A DNA stretch of 64,000 nucleotides from Gammaproteobacteria bacterium (GCA_028824555.1 JAPPDJ010000048.1:1-64000), one strand, 5' to 3'. Counted from the first letter of the stretch, positions 51,400-60,505 are shown. Translations and numbers: made by a program. The notes: generated by a model from the letters alone, not told the origin.

Positions 51400-54300
51400 T
51401 CAAGGCTGCGTGCTGGCGGCGAGTTCCACCGCCTGCGCCACGTCCACGGAAACGACCCGAGACACCCCGGCTTCCTGCATGGTGATGCCGATCATGTGAT
51501 CCGCCATCTCCATCGACAGCTTGTTGTGGGTAACCACCACGAACTGCACGCCGGCGGACATCTCTTCGATGAGACCCTTGAACTGTGCAATGTTGGCGTC
51601 GTCGAGGGCGGCGTCCACTTCGTCGAGCAGGCACACGGGGCTCGGATTCAACTGGAAGATGGCGAACAGCAAGGCCAATGCGGTCATGGACTTCTCGCCG
51701 CCGGAGAGAAGGTGGATGCTGGAGTTGCGCTTTCCCGGAGGGCGGGCGGTGAGGATCACGCCGGCTTCGAGCAGGTTGCCTTCGGTCATGGCGAGGTGAG
51801 CCTCGCCGCCGCCGAAGATGCGCGGGAACAGGCTTTCGAAAAGCTCGCCCACGCGGTCGAAGGTGGCGCGGAAGCGGTTGCGGGTTTCCCGATCCATGTT
51901 GTCGATGGCACGTTCCAAGGTTGCCACCGCCGTGCTCAAGTCTTCGTGCTGGCGGTCGTAGTATTCCTTGCGGCTTGCCGCCTCCCTGCGCTCGTCGATG
52001 GCGGCGAGGTTGATGGGGCCGAGCCGGTCGATGCGGCCGCGCACTTCGCCAATCGCGACATTCCAGCCTTCTTCGTCGGCGTCATCGGGAATCTCGCTTT
52101 CGACGGCCCCTTGGTCGAGACCGGTTTCGTCCAGGCGCTCCTGCGCGACGTCTCGTTGGGTGGCGACTTGCCCCCGCTCCACGCGAGCCGTCTCGACGTG
52201 ACCGCGCAGCGCTTCGAGCGCCCCGTCCGCTTCCACCTGTTCCGAGCGCAGGCGGCGGATCGACGCCTCCGTGGCCTCGGTTTGCTCGCGGATGTCGGCG
52301 AGTTCCCTCTCCACGGCCACGCGGTCGCCTAGAAGTGTCTTGAGCTGTTCGTCGCGCTCGGGCGCTTCGGCGGCGAGGTCGGCTATCTCTGTCTCGATGG
52401 CGCTCAGGCGCTGGCTGCGCTCGAGGGCTTGCTGGACGAGGCGGTCCTTGGCATCACGGAGGGCCTGCGCCGAGGACTCGAGGCGCTGTTGCGCGCCTTG
52501 CTGACGATGGTGTTCGTCGCGGGCGTCGCTGGCGGCGGTGCGTGCGGCTTCGAGGCGCTCGGCCATCTCGTTGCGGCTGGCACCCGCTTGCTCGCGTGCC
52601 GTAGCCAGCGTTCGTGATTCCGCTTCGAGCCGCTCGAGGTGCTGGCGGTTCTCTTGGATCCGGGCTTGCTCTTGCTCGATCCGCGTGGCGGTCTGCGCCC
52701 GTTCGGAGGCGATGCGCCCGGCGCGGTCGGCGAGTTCCTGCTGCTGCTTCAGGCGCATGTCGCGTTCGGCTTCGGCGCGGGAGCGACGCTCGCGCACGTC
52801 GCTCTGTTGCTGGCGCAGGCGTTCCCGTTCGGCTCGGTGCGCTTCGAGCGAGGCGCGGGTGCCGTCGAGTTGGCTGCGAGTCGCCTCTGCCTGGGACTCG
52901 GCTTCGGTGACCTGCTCGTAGAGCTTCGCAAGCTCAGCACGGCGGCGGATGATGCCGCCGGGGGCATCACCCGCGAGTCGATGGAGGCGAACCCAGCCGC
53001 GCCCGAGCCAGACGCCATCGCGGGTGATCACGCTTTCGCCGGGGGCAAGGGATAGGCGATGGGCTAGCGCTTCGGTGAGGGAGTCTGCCGCGAAGATGCC
53101 GCTCAGAATGTCCGGGGCGTCTTGGACTGGCTCGATGAGGTCGGCGAGTCGGGGCAGCGAGCGCGGTTCGGCGGCGTTTGGCGCAGTTTCCGTGAGCGTG
53201 ATTCGTCCTTCGGGAAGTTGCGCCAAGGACTCCGCCAATGCACCGGAGTCGCTGACGGGAATGGCTGCCGCGTCGAAGCCAAGCACCGTCTCTAGGGCGG
53301 CCTCCCAACCGGATGCGATCGCGAGTTTGGCGCCGAGTCGGAGTGCGCCCGCGAGGTCGTGTTCGGTCAACCATGCTTCGACCGCGGCAGCGGCGGAGCC
53401 TGCTGATCCGTCGGCCAGCGCCTCCCGTTGCATCGCCTCCAGCCCCACCTGTTCGCCGCGCAGCCCCTGCACGCTTCCGACGGCGACACGCAGTCGTTCC
53501 TCTTGCGCGAGGGCGGTCGCACGCACTTCGGCGATGGCTTCGGCATTGGCCGCGAGTTCCGCATCGACGGCATCGAGTGCCGCCTCCGCCTCCGCGACCT
53601 CGACGCCTAGCGGTTCGAGAGAGTGCGGCGTTGCCGGCGCGAGTCCGACGCTATCCTCCGCCAATTGCCTCGCGCGCTCTTGCAGGCTGACGACGGCTTG
53701 CTCGGCAAGCTGCGTCCGTCCGCGACAGGCTTCGGTTGCGCTGCGGTTGGCGGCGATGCGTTCGGCAAGGGTATCCCAACTCGCCTGCATTTCCCGCGCG
53801 TCGCGTTCCAAACTCGCCACCTCGTCGGCGGCGCCTTGCTGGCGGCTTGCGGCTTCGTCGAGTGCCGGCGCCGCGGCCTCAATCTGCGCCAGCAGTTCGG
53901 CCAGATGCGCCTCGTCTTCCGCCATCTGCTTCTGCCGGCCCGCTTCCTCGTGGGCGATGGCCTTGAGGTCAGTGGTGAGGCCCGCGCTCCTCCGCTTGGC
54001 GTACTGCGCCGCCTGTTCGAGCCGCCCGATATCCGCACCGAGCCGGTAGTAGCGCGCCTGCACCTCGCCGAGGGCATCGACTCCCTCCTGATGTCGCTCC
54101 TGGGCGGATTGCACCCGGCCTTCGACGCCGAGGCGGGCAGCGCGTGCCGTTTCGACTTGGTTGTCGAGGGCGACCAAGGCCTCGTCGCAGCGTGCCAACT
54201 GCTCGTTGGCGGCATTCAGGCGCAGCAGGCAGAGCTCGGCGAGCTTGCGGCGTTCCTGCTCCTTGAGGTCGCGATAGCGCTCGGCATTGCGAGCCTGGCG

Positions 54301-54927
54301 TTGCAGGCGGTTCAGTTGCCGCCCGAGTTCGTCGCGCAAGTCGTCGATTCGCGCCAGATGTTCGCGGGTGTGGGAGAGGCGATTGTGGGTCTCGCGACGG
54401 CGCTCGCGATACTTGGACACGCCAGCAGCCTCTTCGAGAAAGGCCCGCAGTTCGTCTGGCTTGGCGTCCGCCAGTTCGCTGATCATGCCCTGCTCGATGA
54501 TCGAGTAGCTGCGGGGGCCGAAGCCGGTACCCAGAAAGACGCCGGCGATGTCGCGTCGGCGGCACCGGCTGCCGTTTAGGTAGTAGGTGGATTGGCCGTC
54601 CCGCGCCAGTTCCCGGCGCACGGCGATTTCGCCGAATGCCGCGTACTCACCGCCGACGCGGGCGTCCTCGTTGTCGAACAGGAGCTCCACCGAGGCCATG
54701 CCGGTGGGCTGCCGCGAGCTCGAACCCTTGAAGATCACGTCCACCATCGCATCGCCGCGCAACTGCTGCGCCGAGCGTTCGCCCATTGCCCATCGCACGG
54801 CGTCGATTATGTTGGACTTGCCGCAGCCGATTGGCCCGACGACGGTATTGCGGTGGCCGGGCAACGGAATCGTCGTCGGATCGACGAAGGACTTGAACCC
54901 GGCGAGCCTGATTTCCTTTAAGCGCAT
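51400..54927 (-). CDS. smc: Chromosome partition protein SMC
   Basis: 1175 residues. An N-terminal ATPase half (MRLKEIRLAGFKSFVDPT; Walker A GPIGCGKSN at 31-39; LEEAAGVSKY), a coiled coil (about 170-500), a hinge (about 500-650, DGVWLGRGWVRLHR, GGIIRRRAELAKL), a second coiled coil (to about 1010) and a C-terminal half with signature LLSGGEKSMTALALLF and Walker B VCLLDEVDAALDD. Walker A has Ile33 where GPNGCGKS is usual. With ScpA/ScpB it folds and separates the chromosome. It starts 10 bases after the acyl-CoA dehydrogenase stop and is followed by zipA and ligA. Confidence 0.96.
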   Translation of the reverse strand: MRLKEIRLAGFKSFVDPTTIPLPGHRNTVVGPIGCGKSNIIDAVRWAMGERSAQQLRGDAMVDVIFKGSSSRQPTGMASVELLFDNEDARVGGEYAAFGEIAVRRELARDGQSTYYLNGSRCRRRDIAGVFLGTGFGPRSYSIIEQGMISELADAKPDELRAFLEEAAGVSKYRERRRETHNRLSHTREHLARIDDLRDELGRQLNRLQRQARNAERYRDLKEQERRKLAELCLLRLNAANEQLARCDEALVALDNQVETARAARLGVEGRVQSAQERHQEGVDALGEVQARYYRLGADIGRLEQAAQYAKRRSAGLTTDLKAIAHEEAGRQKQMAEDEAHLAELLAQIEAAAPALDEAASRQQGAADEVASLERDAREMQASWDTLAERIAANRSATEACRGRTQLAEQAVVSLQERARQLAEDSVGLAPATPHSLEPLGVEVAEAEAALDAVDAELAANAEAIAEVRATALAQEERLRVAVGSVQGLRGEQVGLEAMQREALADGSAGSAAAAVEAWLTEHDLAGALRLGAKLAIASGWEAALETVLGFDAAAIPVSDSGALAESLAQLPEGRITLTETAPNAAEPRSLPRLADLIEPVQDAPDILSGIFAADSLTEALAHRLSLAPGESVITRDGVWLGRGWVRLHRLAGDAPGGIIRRRAELAKLYEQVTEAESQAEATRSQLDGTRASLEAHRAERERLRQQQSDVRERRSRAEAERDMRLKQQQELADRAGRIASERAQTATRIEQEQARIQENRQHLERLEAESRTLATAREQAGASRNEMAERLEAARTAASDARDEHHRQQGAQQRLESSAQALRDAKDRLVQQALERSQRLSAIETEIADLAAEAPERDEQLKTLLGDRVAVERELADIREQTEATEASIRRLRSEQVEADGALEALRGHVETARVERGQVATQRDVAQERLDETGLDQGAVESEIPDDADEEGWNVAIGEVRGRIDRLGPINLAAIDERREAASRKEYYDRQHEDLSTAVATLERAIDNMDRETRNRFRATFDRVGELFESLFPRIFGGGEAHLAMTEGNLLEAGVILTARPPGKRNSSIHLLSGGEKSMTALALLFAIFQLNPSPVCLLDEVDAALDDANIAQFKGLIEEMSAGVQFVVVTHNKLSMEMADHMIGITMQEAGVSRVVSVDVAQAVELAASTQP

Positions 54928-54937
54928 TGGGGCGGCG

Positions 54938-56104
54938 TTAGTACGAGCGTGGCAGTTCCAGCACGTGTTCGGTGACGTAATTGAGGATCATCTCCTGCGA
55001 GATGGGAGCGATGCGCATCAGCCTCGCCTCCCGCCAATAGCGCTCGACATGGAACTCGCGGGCGTAGCCGAAGCCACCGTGGGTCTGCATGGCCTGGTCG
55101 GCTGCCTGAAAGGCGGCGTCTGCAGCCAGCCACTTCGCCATGTTCGCCTCGGCGCCGCAGGGCTCGCCGTTGTCGAGCAGCCACGACGCCTTGCGGATCA
55201 TCAGTTCCGCCGCATCGAGGCGCATCTTCGCCTCGCCGAGCGGGAAGGAGACTCCCTGGTTCATGCCGATGGGACGCCCGAACACGACGCGTTCGTTCGC
55301 ATAGTTCACGGCTCGCCGGATGGCGGCACGGCCGATGCCGAGGGCTTCCGACGCCACCAGAATGCGCTCTGCGTTGAGACCACCCAGCAAGTAGCGAAAG
55401 CCCTTGCCCTCTTCGCCGACCCGGTCGGTGACGTGTACCGGCAGGTCGTCATACACTACTTCACAGGTGGCGACGGCGTTGCGGCCCACCTTGTCGATGG
55501 GGGAAATCTTCACTTCCGGGCGCTGAAGCTCCGCGAGCAAGAGCGTCATGCCTTCGGTGCGCTTGGCGGCCTTCTCCTTCGACTCGGTTCGCACCAAGAG
55601 CAGCACCCGCTCGCAATCGAGCGCCTTGGTGGTCCACACCTTGCGTCCGCGCACGACGTAGTGGTCGCCATCGCGCACTGCGGTGGTCTTGATGGAAGTG
55701 GTGTCGGTGCCGGCATCCGGTTCGGTGACGCCGAAGGCGACGTGCAGGTCGCCGCTCGCCACTCGCGGCAGATACTTCTGCTTCATCTCCTCGCTGCCGT
55801 GCTGCACCACCGGGTGCATCCCAAAAATCGACAGGTGAATGCCGCTCGCGCCGTTCATGGCGGCGCCGGAAGCAGCCACCTCCTCCAGAATGATGGAGGC
55901 TTCGGTGACACCGCGCCCGCTGCCGCCATAGGCCTCCGGAATGGCGATGCCAATCCAGCCAGCCTCGGCTAGGGTGTTGTAGAAATCCCAAGGAAAGCGG
56001 TGTTCGCTGTCGCAGGCGGACCAGTATTCGTCGGGAAAGTCGACGCAGACTTTCTGAATGGCGTCGCGGATGAGCTGATGCTCTTCGGTCGTCTCGAACT
56101 CCAT
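54938..56104 (-). CDS. Acyl-CoA dehydrogenase
   Basis: 388 residues, standard length. The N-terminal helical domain is followed by the beta domain (AFGVTEPDAGTDTTSIKTTAVRDGD, then KVWTTKALDCE) and a C-terminal helical domain with NAERILVASEALGIG, YANERVVFGRPIGMNQGVSF and MQTHGGFGYAREFHVERYWREARL, where FAD and the catalytic glutamate normally lie. It removes hydrogen from the alpha-beta carbons of an acyl-CoA and hands electrons to ETF. The gene is directly upstream of smc (10 bases), an unusual partner for a catabolic gene and probably just a shared promoter. Confidence 0.92.
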   Translation of the reverse strand: MEFETTEEHQLIRDAIQKVCVDFPDEYWSACDSEHRFPWDFYNTLAEAGWIGIAIPEAYGGSGRGVTEASIILEEVAASGAAMNGASGIHLSIFGMHPVVQHGSEEMKQKYLPRVASGDLHVAFGVTEPDAGTDTTSIKTTAVRDGDHYVVRGRKVWTTKALDCERVLLLVRTESKEKAAKRTEGMTLLLAELQRPEVKISPIDKVGRNAVATCEVVYDDLPVHVTDRVGEEGKGFRYLLGGLNAERILVASEALGIGRAAIRRAVNYANERVVFGRPIGMNQGVSFPLGEAKMRLDAAELMIRKASWLLDNGEPCGAEANMAKWLAADAAFQAADQAMQTHGGFGYAREFHVERYWREARLMRIAPISQEMILNYVTEHVLELPRSY

Positions 56105-56205
56105 GCAGTCACCCAGCTTGCGCCGTGGAATGGCGCGACCGCGTCATTCTACGATGCGAGGTCTCGGGAGGTGGGGGCTGGGGCCAGACCCCGAGCCCCG
56201 TGCAA

Positions 56206-56697
56206 CTATAGGGGCCTTGTCTGTTGTTCGATCAGGTGGCCGATCGTCGTCAGGCACTCCTTGGAAGCGCCAAGGTGGATGAGCATCTGCTCGGCATCGC
56301 GCAGTGTTTGGACGATCAGGCGGCTGCGTCCGGCTGTGCCGGTTTCGTTGGCGTTGGTGTCGAAGAACACCGCGTTGTCGTCCGGGTCGAAGGTCTCCCA
56401 ACTGGTGCCGTCTGCGTCAGCGTCCATGTCTTCGGCACGGTACGTGAAGGGTTGCCCCGTGGCTTCGGGAAACTCGCGCTTGCAGGCGGCATGGACGGCG
56501 GCAACGTCGGCACCGCGGACGTGGATTGAGTTCTTGCCCAAGAAATTCATGAGCGCAATCCGGAACGGCCCGTTCCTGACGACGATGCGCTTGCCCGGCA
56601 ACTCGTCCACCACTTCCATGCCAAGGGCCTGGTAGAAGCGGGCGGATGCGGCCAAATCCTTGGCGCGCAGGCAAATGGAAGTCCAGCCGAAGAACAT
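56206..56697 (-). CDS. Glyoxalase/VOC-fold protein
   Basis: 163 residues from MFFGWTSICLRAKDLAAS. It has the babb-babbb repeat of VOC metalloenzymes: ICLRAKDLAASARFYQALGMEV at the start, then a middle strand FRIALMNFLGKNSIHVRGADV and the second half DADADGTSWETFDPDDNAVFFDTNANE. A His is not seen in the first metal position (TSICLRA), which makes a catalytic role less sure; some VOC proteins bind drugs or substrates only. It stands alone, 102 bases downstream of the dehydrogenase start. Confidence 0.8.
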   Translation of the reverse strand: MFFGWTSICLRAKDLAASARFYQALGMEVVDELPGKRIVVRNGPFRIALMNFLGKNSIHVRGADVAAVHAACKREFPEATGQPFTYRAEDMDADADGTSWETFDPDDNAVFFDTNANETGTAGRSRLIVQTLRDAEQMLIHLGASKECLTTIGHLIEQQTRPL

Positions 56698-56824
56698 GAT
56701 CCAGGCTCCTTGTCACCGCTTCGTGCGAGCGCGCCCTGACGGGCGCGCGTGCTCGCGTTCGCTCGCAGCTACGGCTAGCAGACTTCGCACTTCGCCGCTA
56801 CGCGGCATAGTCCGACAGGCTGCG

Positions 56825-56880
56825 AGCGCCACAAGAACTGTTGCCTTCGGACAACGCTTCTTGCCCCAGCCCAAGCCGTC
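56825..56880 (+). repeat. Family E dispersed repeat, copy 2
   Basis: Almost identical to 4289-4344, beginning GCGCCACAAGAACTGTTGCC. Nearby (56720-56760) are palindromes like GCGCGCCCTGACGGGCGCGC. These fill the 248-base gap 56698-56945; there is no gene. Confidence 0.72.
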
Positions 56881-56945
56881 CTGCGAGGATGATAGGTTGA
56901 TGTGCAAGCGAGTGCCCTGGCGGGCTTTGAGACGGCGGAGGGAGC

Positions 56946-57419
56946 GTGAGCGGCAGGTATTTCGAAGAGCTTGAGGTTGGCATGGAGTTCGCCCACGAAC
57001 CCGCACGCACCGTAACGGAAACCGACAACCTGCTTTTCACCACGCTCACGCTGAATCCGCAGCCGCTGCACCTGGACGCCGAGTTCGCCCGCGCCTCGAT
57101 CCACGGCCAGATTCTCGTCAACAGCATTTTCACGCTGGGCCTCGTGGTGGGCCTGTCGGTGGGCGACACCACCCTCGGCACCACCTTGGGCAATCTCGGC
57201 TTCGAGCGCACCACGTTTCCGAATCCTGTATTCATCGGCGACACCATCAGGGTGTCGTCCAAGGTGGTGGCGCGGCGCGAGAGCCGCAGCAAGCCGGATC
57301 GCGGAATCGTCACCTTCGAGCACACTGGGCTCAACCAACGGGGCGAGACCGTCTGCTCCTGCATCCGCTTGGCCATGATGGCGAAGCGCGAGGCGGACGA
57401 AACGGCAACCAACGCCTGA
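56946..57419 (+). CDS. MaoC-like hydratase
   Basis: 157 residues from GTG with GGAGGGAGC upstream. A hot-dog fold: YFEELEVGMEFAHEPARTVTETDNLLFTTLTLNPQPLHLDAEFAR has the D-x-x-x-x-H catalytic pattern in the relaxed form N-P-Q-P-L-H, then HGQILVNSIFTLGLVVGLSVGDT, the strand FPNPVFIGDTIRVSSKVV. Relatives hydrate the double bond of enoyl-, mesaconyl- or beta-methylmalyl-CoA. The next gene, 36 bases on, is a CitE-like lyase, so hydration then cleavage of a beta-hydroxy or methylmalyl-CoA ester is likely, as in the ethylmalonyl-CoA or mesaconate route; inference. Confidence 0.87.
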   Translation: MSGRYFEELEVGMEFAHEPARTVTETDNLLFTTLTLNPQPLHLDAEFARASIHGQILVNSIFTLGLVVGLSVGDTTLGTTLGNLGFERTTFPNPVFIGDTIRVSSKVVARRESRSKPDRGIVTFEHTGLNQRGETVCSCIRLAMMAKREADETATNA

Positions 57420-57455
57420 CTCAAGCACCTTCCAACCACCCCGGAGATTCACCGC

Positions 57456-58349
57456 ATGGCCGGCATCCGACGCTCGCTGCATTTCGTTCCCGGTGCCAAC
57501 GAGCGAATGCTCAACCGTGCCCTCACTACCGCGGCCGATGCCTTGCTGCTGGACTTGGAAGATGCGGTGACCCCGGCACGCAAGGAGGAAGCACGTGGCG
57601 TGGTGGCCGGGTGGCTCCGAGACGTGGACTTCGGTCGTCAGGAACGCATCGTCCGCATGAATCCGCTCGACACTCCATGGGGGCACGGCGACCTAGCCGA
57701 GGTGATGGCGACCCCGCCCGACGCCATCCTCGTGCCAAAGCCGGAAACGCTCGACGACCTCACTCTCATCGACCGCGAACTGTCGCGCCTGGAACGCAAC
57801 CATGGCCACCCGCCGGGCAAGGTGGAACTGATCCTGATCGCCGGCGAAACCCCGCTCGGCGCTCTCCACATCCCGACGCTGACGGCCTGTCCGAGAGTGA
57901 CCGGCCTCTCCTGGGGAGCCGAAGACCTCGCCACCGCCATCGGCGCAACGCGCAACCGCGACGAAGGCGGCGCATGGCTGCCGCCCTTCGAACACTGCCG
58001 CACCATGGCGCTCTTCGCCGCCAAGGCGGCCAGCGCCCACGCCATCGATGCCGTGTACGTGGACTTCCGCGACACCGCCGGCCTCGCCCGCGAATGCCAG
58101 CAAGGCGCGATGCTCGGCTTCACCGGCAAGCTGTCGATTCACCCAAGCCAGATCGACCCTATCAACGAAGCCTTTACTCCCGACCCAGCGGGCGTGTCCC
58201 GAGCCCGCGAACTCATCGAGGCATTCGACGAAGCCGAGTCAGAAGGCCGCATGGCCTTCACCTTCGACGGCGCGATGGTGGATGCGCCCCACCTCGCGCG
58301 AGCCAAGGCATTGGTCGCCCACGCCGAGGCCATAGCCGCCGCACAATGA
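57456..58349 (+). CDS. CitE-like (HpcH/HpaI) CoA-ester lyase
   Basis: 297 residues, usual length. RRSLHFVPGANERMLNRAL opens the barrel; DLEDAV carries a metal residue, RMNPLDTPWGHGDL the conserved arginine, LVPKPE and LILIAGETPLGAL the second metal glutamate, WGAEDLATAIGATRN and GKLSIHPSQIDPINEAF the CoA-binding closing part. Members split citryl-CoA, malyl-CoA or beta-methylmalyl-CoA into acetyl- or propionyl-CoA and an oxo acid. It follows the MaoC gene with a 36-base gap, and the two look like one operon. Citrate lyase proper is unlikely because the alpha and gamma subunits are missing. Confidence 0.9.
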   Translation: MAGIRRSLHFVPGANERMLNRALTTAADALLLDLEDAVTPARKEEARGVVAGWLRDVDFGRQERIVRMNPLDTPWGHGDLAEVMATPPDAILVPKPETLDDLTLIDRELSRLERNHGHPPGKVELILIAGETPLGALHIPTLTACPRVTGLSWGAEDLATAIGATRNRDEGGAWLPPFEHCRTMALFAAKAASAHAIDAVYVDFRDTAGLARECQQGAMLGFTGKLSIHPSQIDPINEAFTPDPAGVSRARELIEAFDEAESEGRMAFTFDGAMVDAPHLARAKALVAHAEAIAAAQ

Positions 58350-58394
58350 CCTTCGGGGGCTGCGCCGTAGAACGCAGTTCGTCGTTCCAGCCCG

Positions 58395-58781
58395 CCGAGG
58401 GCGCCGGGTCGCTGACGTGCGAGGAACGGGCTTGAAGGGCCTCGGAGGGAAGGCATTCTGCCTTCCCTAAGCGCCGATAGGCGCTTTCCCACCTACCGCA
58501 ATGAAGCAGGTGCGCGAGGAGTCTGTCGGACTTGGAGGTCCTTCGGAGGGAGGGCGTCCCGCCCTCCAAGCGTGCCGAAGGCACGCACGCAGCGGAGCCG
58601 GCCAAGGCCACCGCAACATGCGTCCCGACAATACCAACAAACCGCTAGCCTCAAACGCGAGGAGCCTGTCGGACATAGCCCAGGCCTCTGGAGGGCGGGA
58701 CGCCTTCCCTCCGGGTCCCCGGGTCCCCGGGTCCCCTTGATGTTTCTGGCGCTCTAGTGCGCAGGGAAGGCAGGATGCCTC
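58395..58781. repeat. Family B1 element apparently split by a B2 element
   Basis: 58395-58513 matches the left part of the element at 40-150 (GTGCGAGGAACGGGCTTG, then arm 58444-58467 and CTAAGCGCCGATAGGCGCTT). The expected right arm is seen only at 58757-58781 (GCGCAGGGAAGGCAGGATGC). Between them, 58514-58756, is the B2 composite known from 11930-12175: CTGTCGGACTTGG, arm 58547-58569, core with ACCGCAACATGCGTCCC, inverted arm 58690-58712, three GGGTCCCC units (58713-58736) and CCCCTTGATGTTTCTGGCGC. The gap 58350-58859 has no gene. Confidence 0.72.
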
Positions 58782-58859
58782 CGCGCAAGAGGCCACCCCC
58801 CTCGTCTCGCGCTCGCATCGAGGCTGATACGATTGCGCGTCTTTTCGTTGGGAGCGGCC

Positions 58860-59609
58860 ATGTCCGAGCGCATCTACACCGCCTGCGTGCTCATCATTGG
58901 CAACGAGATCCTGTCTGGGCGGACGCAGGACACGAACCTCCAGCACATTGCCTTGGTGCTTGGCGAGCAGGGGGTTCGAGTGGGGGAGGCGCGGGTGATT
59001 GCGGACGTGGAGGACCAAATCGTCTCGGCGGTGAACGAGGCGCGCACCAAATTCGACTACGTGCTCACCACCGGTGGCATCGGCCCGACCCACGACGACA
59101 TCACCGCAGACTGCATCGCAAAGGCATTCGGTGTGCCCCTGGTGGTAAGCGAGGAGATCGCGGCCGTCATCGGCCAGCGTCCGGCGCCAGCGGAGGTGAT
59201 GGAGTCGCGGATGCTCATGGCGCGGATTCCCGAGGGCGCGGACCTGATCGACAATCCCACCGGCGGGCCGCAGGGATTTTGCATCGGCAACGTCTATGTC
59301 ATGGCCGGCATCCCCTCGGTGATGCAGGGGATGCTTTCGACCATCCCCTTCGCCGGCGGCAGCGTCGTGCGTTCCTGTTCGGTAACCGCCTATCTTGGCG
59401 AGAGCCAGGTGGCGACGGGGCTTGCAGTGCTGCAAGAGGAGCATCCGGACGTGGACATCGGCAGCTATCCCTTCAGCCGCGACGGCCGCTACGGCACGAC
59501 GCTGGTGATCCGGGGCACGGACACCGGGGAGCTCAACGAGGTGCTCGACCGAGTGGCGGAACTCATTCGTGCCGGCGGCGAGGAGCCGGTGGACATAAAG
59601 CGCGCCTGA
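58860..59609 (+). CDS. CinA N-terminal/MoaB-type molybdopterin-binding domain protein
   Basis: 249 residues from ATG with GGGAGCGG upstream. It is the COG1058 domain: VLIIGNEILSGRTQDTNLQHIA, YVLTTGGIGPTHDDITADCIAKAF (the G-G-x-G-x-x-x-x-D-x-x loop that binds pterin or ADP-ribose), and GPQGFCIGNVYVMAGIPSVMQGMLSTI. Full-length CinA has a second, amidase-like domain that is missing here, so this is the stand-alone form, thought to be an ADP-ribose pyrophosphatase in nucleotide clean-up rather than a competence protein. It is flanked by repeat elements on both sides. Confidence 0.9.
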   Translation: MSERIYTACVLIIGNEILSGRTQDTNLQHIALVLGEQGVRVGEARVIADVEDQIVSAVNEARTKFDYVLTTGGIGPTHDDITADCIAKAFGVPLVVSEEIAAVIGQRPAPAEVMESRMLMARIPEGADLIDNPTGGPQGFCIGNVYVMAGIPSVMQGMLSTIPFAGGSVVRSCSVTAYLGESQVATGLAVLQEEHPDVDIGSYPFSRDGRYGTTLVIRGTDTGELNEVLDRVAELIRAGGEEPVDIKRA

Positions 59610-59623
59610 GGCGATAGCGGCTT

Positions 59624-59730
59624 GGAGGGAAGGCACTCTGCCCTCCCTGCGCACGACAGTGCGCCTGCCTGGTTAGGTGCAAGGAAGACGCGCCTGTCGG
59701 CGCGTAGGGCAGGCAGAATGCCTTCCCTCC
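59624..59730. repeat. Family B paired-palindrome element
   Basis: Arms at about 59624-59649 and 59706-59730 (GGAGGGAAGGCA and inverse) flank GCGCACGACAGTGCGC and CGCGCCTGTCGGCGCG. It lies between two genes read the same way. Confidence 0.72.
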
Positions 59731-59758
59731 AAGGGACAACGACAATTCGGGAGGAAAC

Positions 59759-60475
59759 ATGGAAATCCAAGGCAAGCGAGCCATTGTGCTCGGCGGCACG
59801 TCCGGAATTGGCCTCGCCGCAACGAGACAACTCGAGGCCGCTGGCGCCTCGGTGCTGGCGTGCAGCAGGTCGGACGCAAACCTTGCGAGCGCCCGCGAGG
59901 CGACGGGCGATGCCGTCTCGTTCCGCGCCATCGACGTGCTCGACCGCGACGCGCTGACCGCGCTCTTCGAGGGCGAGGCGGGCTTCGACATCCTCGTCAA
60001 TGCAGCAACGGGCGGCGAGCGGGCATCGGGGCCCTTCCTGCAGATGGACCTCGACGGCTTCCAGGGTTCGTTTCGCAAGCTCTGGGGCTACACCAACAGC
60101 GTTCGCCTCGGTACCGAGCACATGGCGGAAGACGCCGCCATCGTCCTCGTGAGCGGCTACCCGGCGAAGAAATCCAACCCCGGCTCCTCCGCCATCGCCA
60201 CCGTCGGCAACGCCGTCGAGGGCTTCGTCCGCGCCGTCGCGCCGGAACTTGCGCCGCGCCGAATCAACGTCGTCTCCCCAGGCGTCATCGACACGCCCAT
60301 GTTCGCCGCCAGCGGCGACGCCCGCGCCAACTTCCTCTCCGCCGCCACCCGCAACATGCTCATCAAGCGCGCCGGCACCGCCGATGAGGTGGCCTCGGCA
60401 ATCATCTTCGTCATCCAAAACGACTACATGACCGGCGCCAGCATCGACGTCGATGGAGGAGCCACCTTGCCGTAG
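59759..60475 (+). CDS. SDR-fold protein lacking the catalytic Tyr-Lys
   Basis: 238 residues from ATG with GGGAGGAAAC. The SDR fold is complete: IVLGGTSGIGLAATRQLEAAG (cofactor loop), DILVNAATGG, and the end GFVRAVAPELAPRRINVVSPGVIDTPMF followed by TGASIDVDGGATLP. The usual Y-x-x-x-K is missing; by alignment on AVEGF the places are Ile and Gly (SSAIATVGNAVEGF). Such SDRs are known in several bacteria and may bind NADP and a ligand without classical catalysis, or use other residues. It sits between repeat elements and converges on the next gene across a good hairpin. Confidence 0.85.
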   Translation: MEIQGKRAIVLGGTSGIGLAATRQLEAAGASVLACSRSDANLASAREATGDAVSFRAIDVLDRDALTALFEGEAGFDILVNAATGGERASGPFLQMDLDGFQGSFRKLWGYTNSVRLGTEHMAEDAAIVLVSGYPAKKSNPGSSAIATVGNAVEGFVRAVAPELAPRRINVVSPGVIDTPMFAASGDARANFLSAATRNMLIKRAGTADEVASAIIFVIQNDYMTGASIDVDGGATLP

Positions 60476-60505
60476 AGCCCGGCGCGAGCGAGGGAGGGTC
60501 CTTCC

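Noticed and set aside
54587-55972. 461-codon plus-strand frame opposite the acyl-CoA dehydrogenase
   Set aside because: Full antisense overlap with a certain gene and no recognisable protein pattern.
57456-58349. Citrate lyase beta subunit
   Set aside because: No alpha or gamma subunit gene next to it; the MaoC partner fits a malyl/methylmalyl-CoA type lyase better.
58860-59609. Competence protein CinA proper
   Set aside because: The C-terminal amidase domain is missing, so it is the stand-alone N-domain family.
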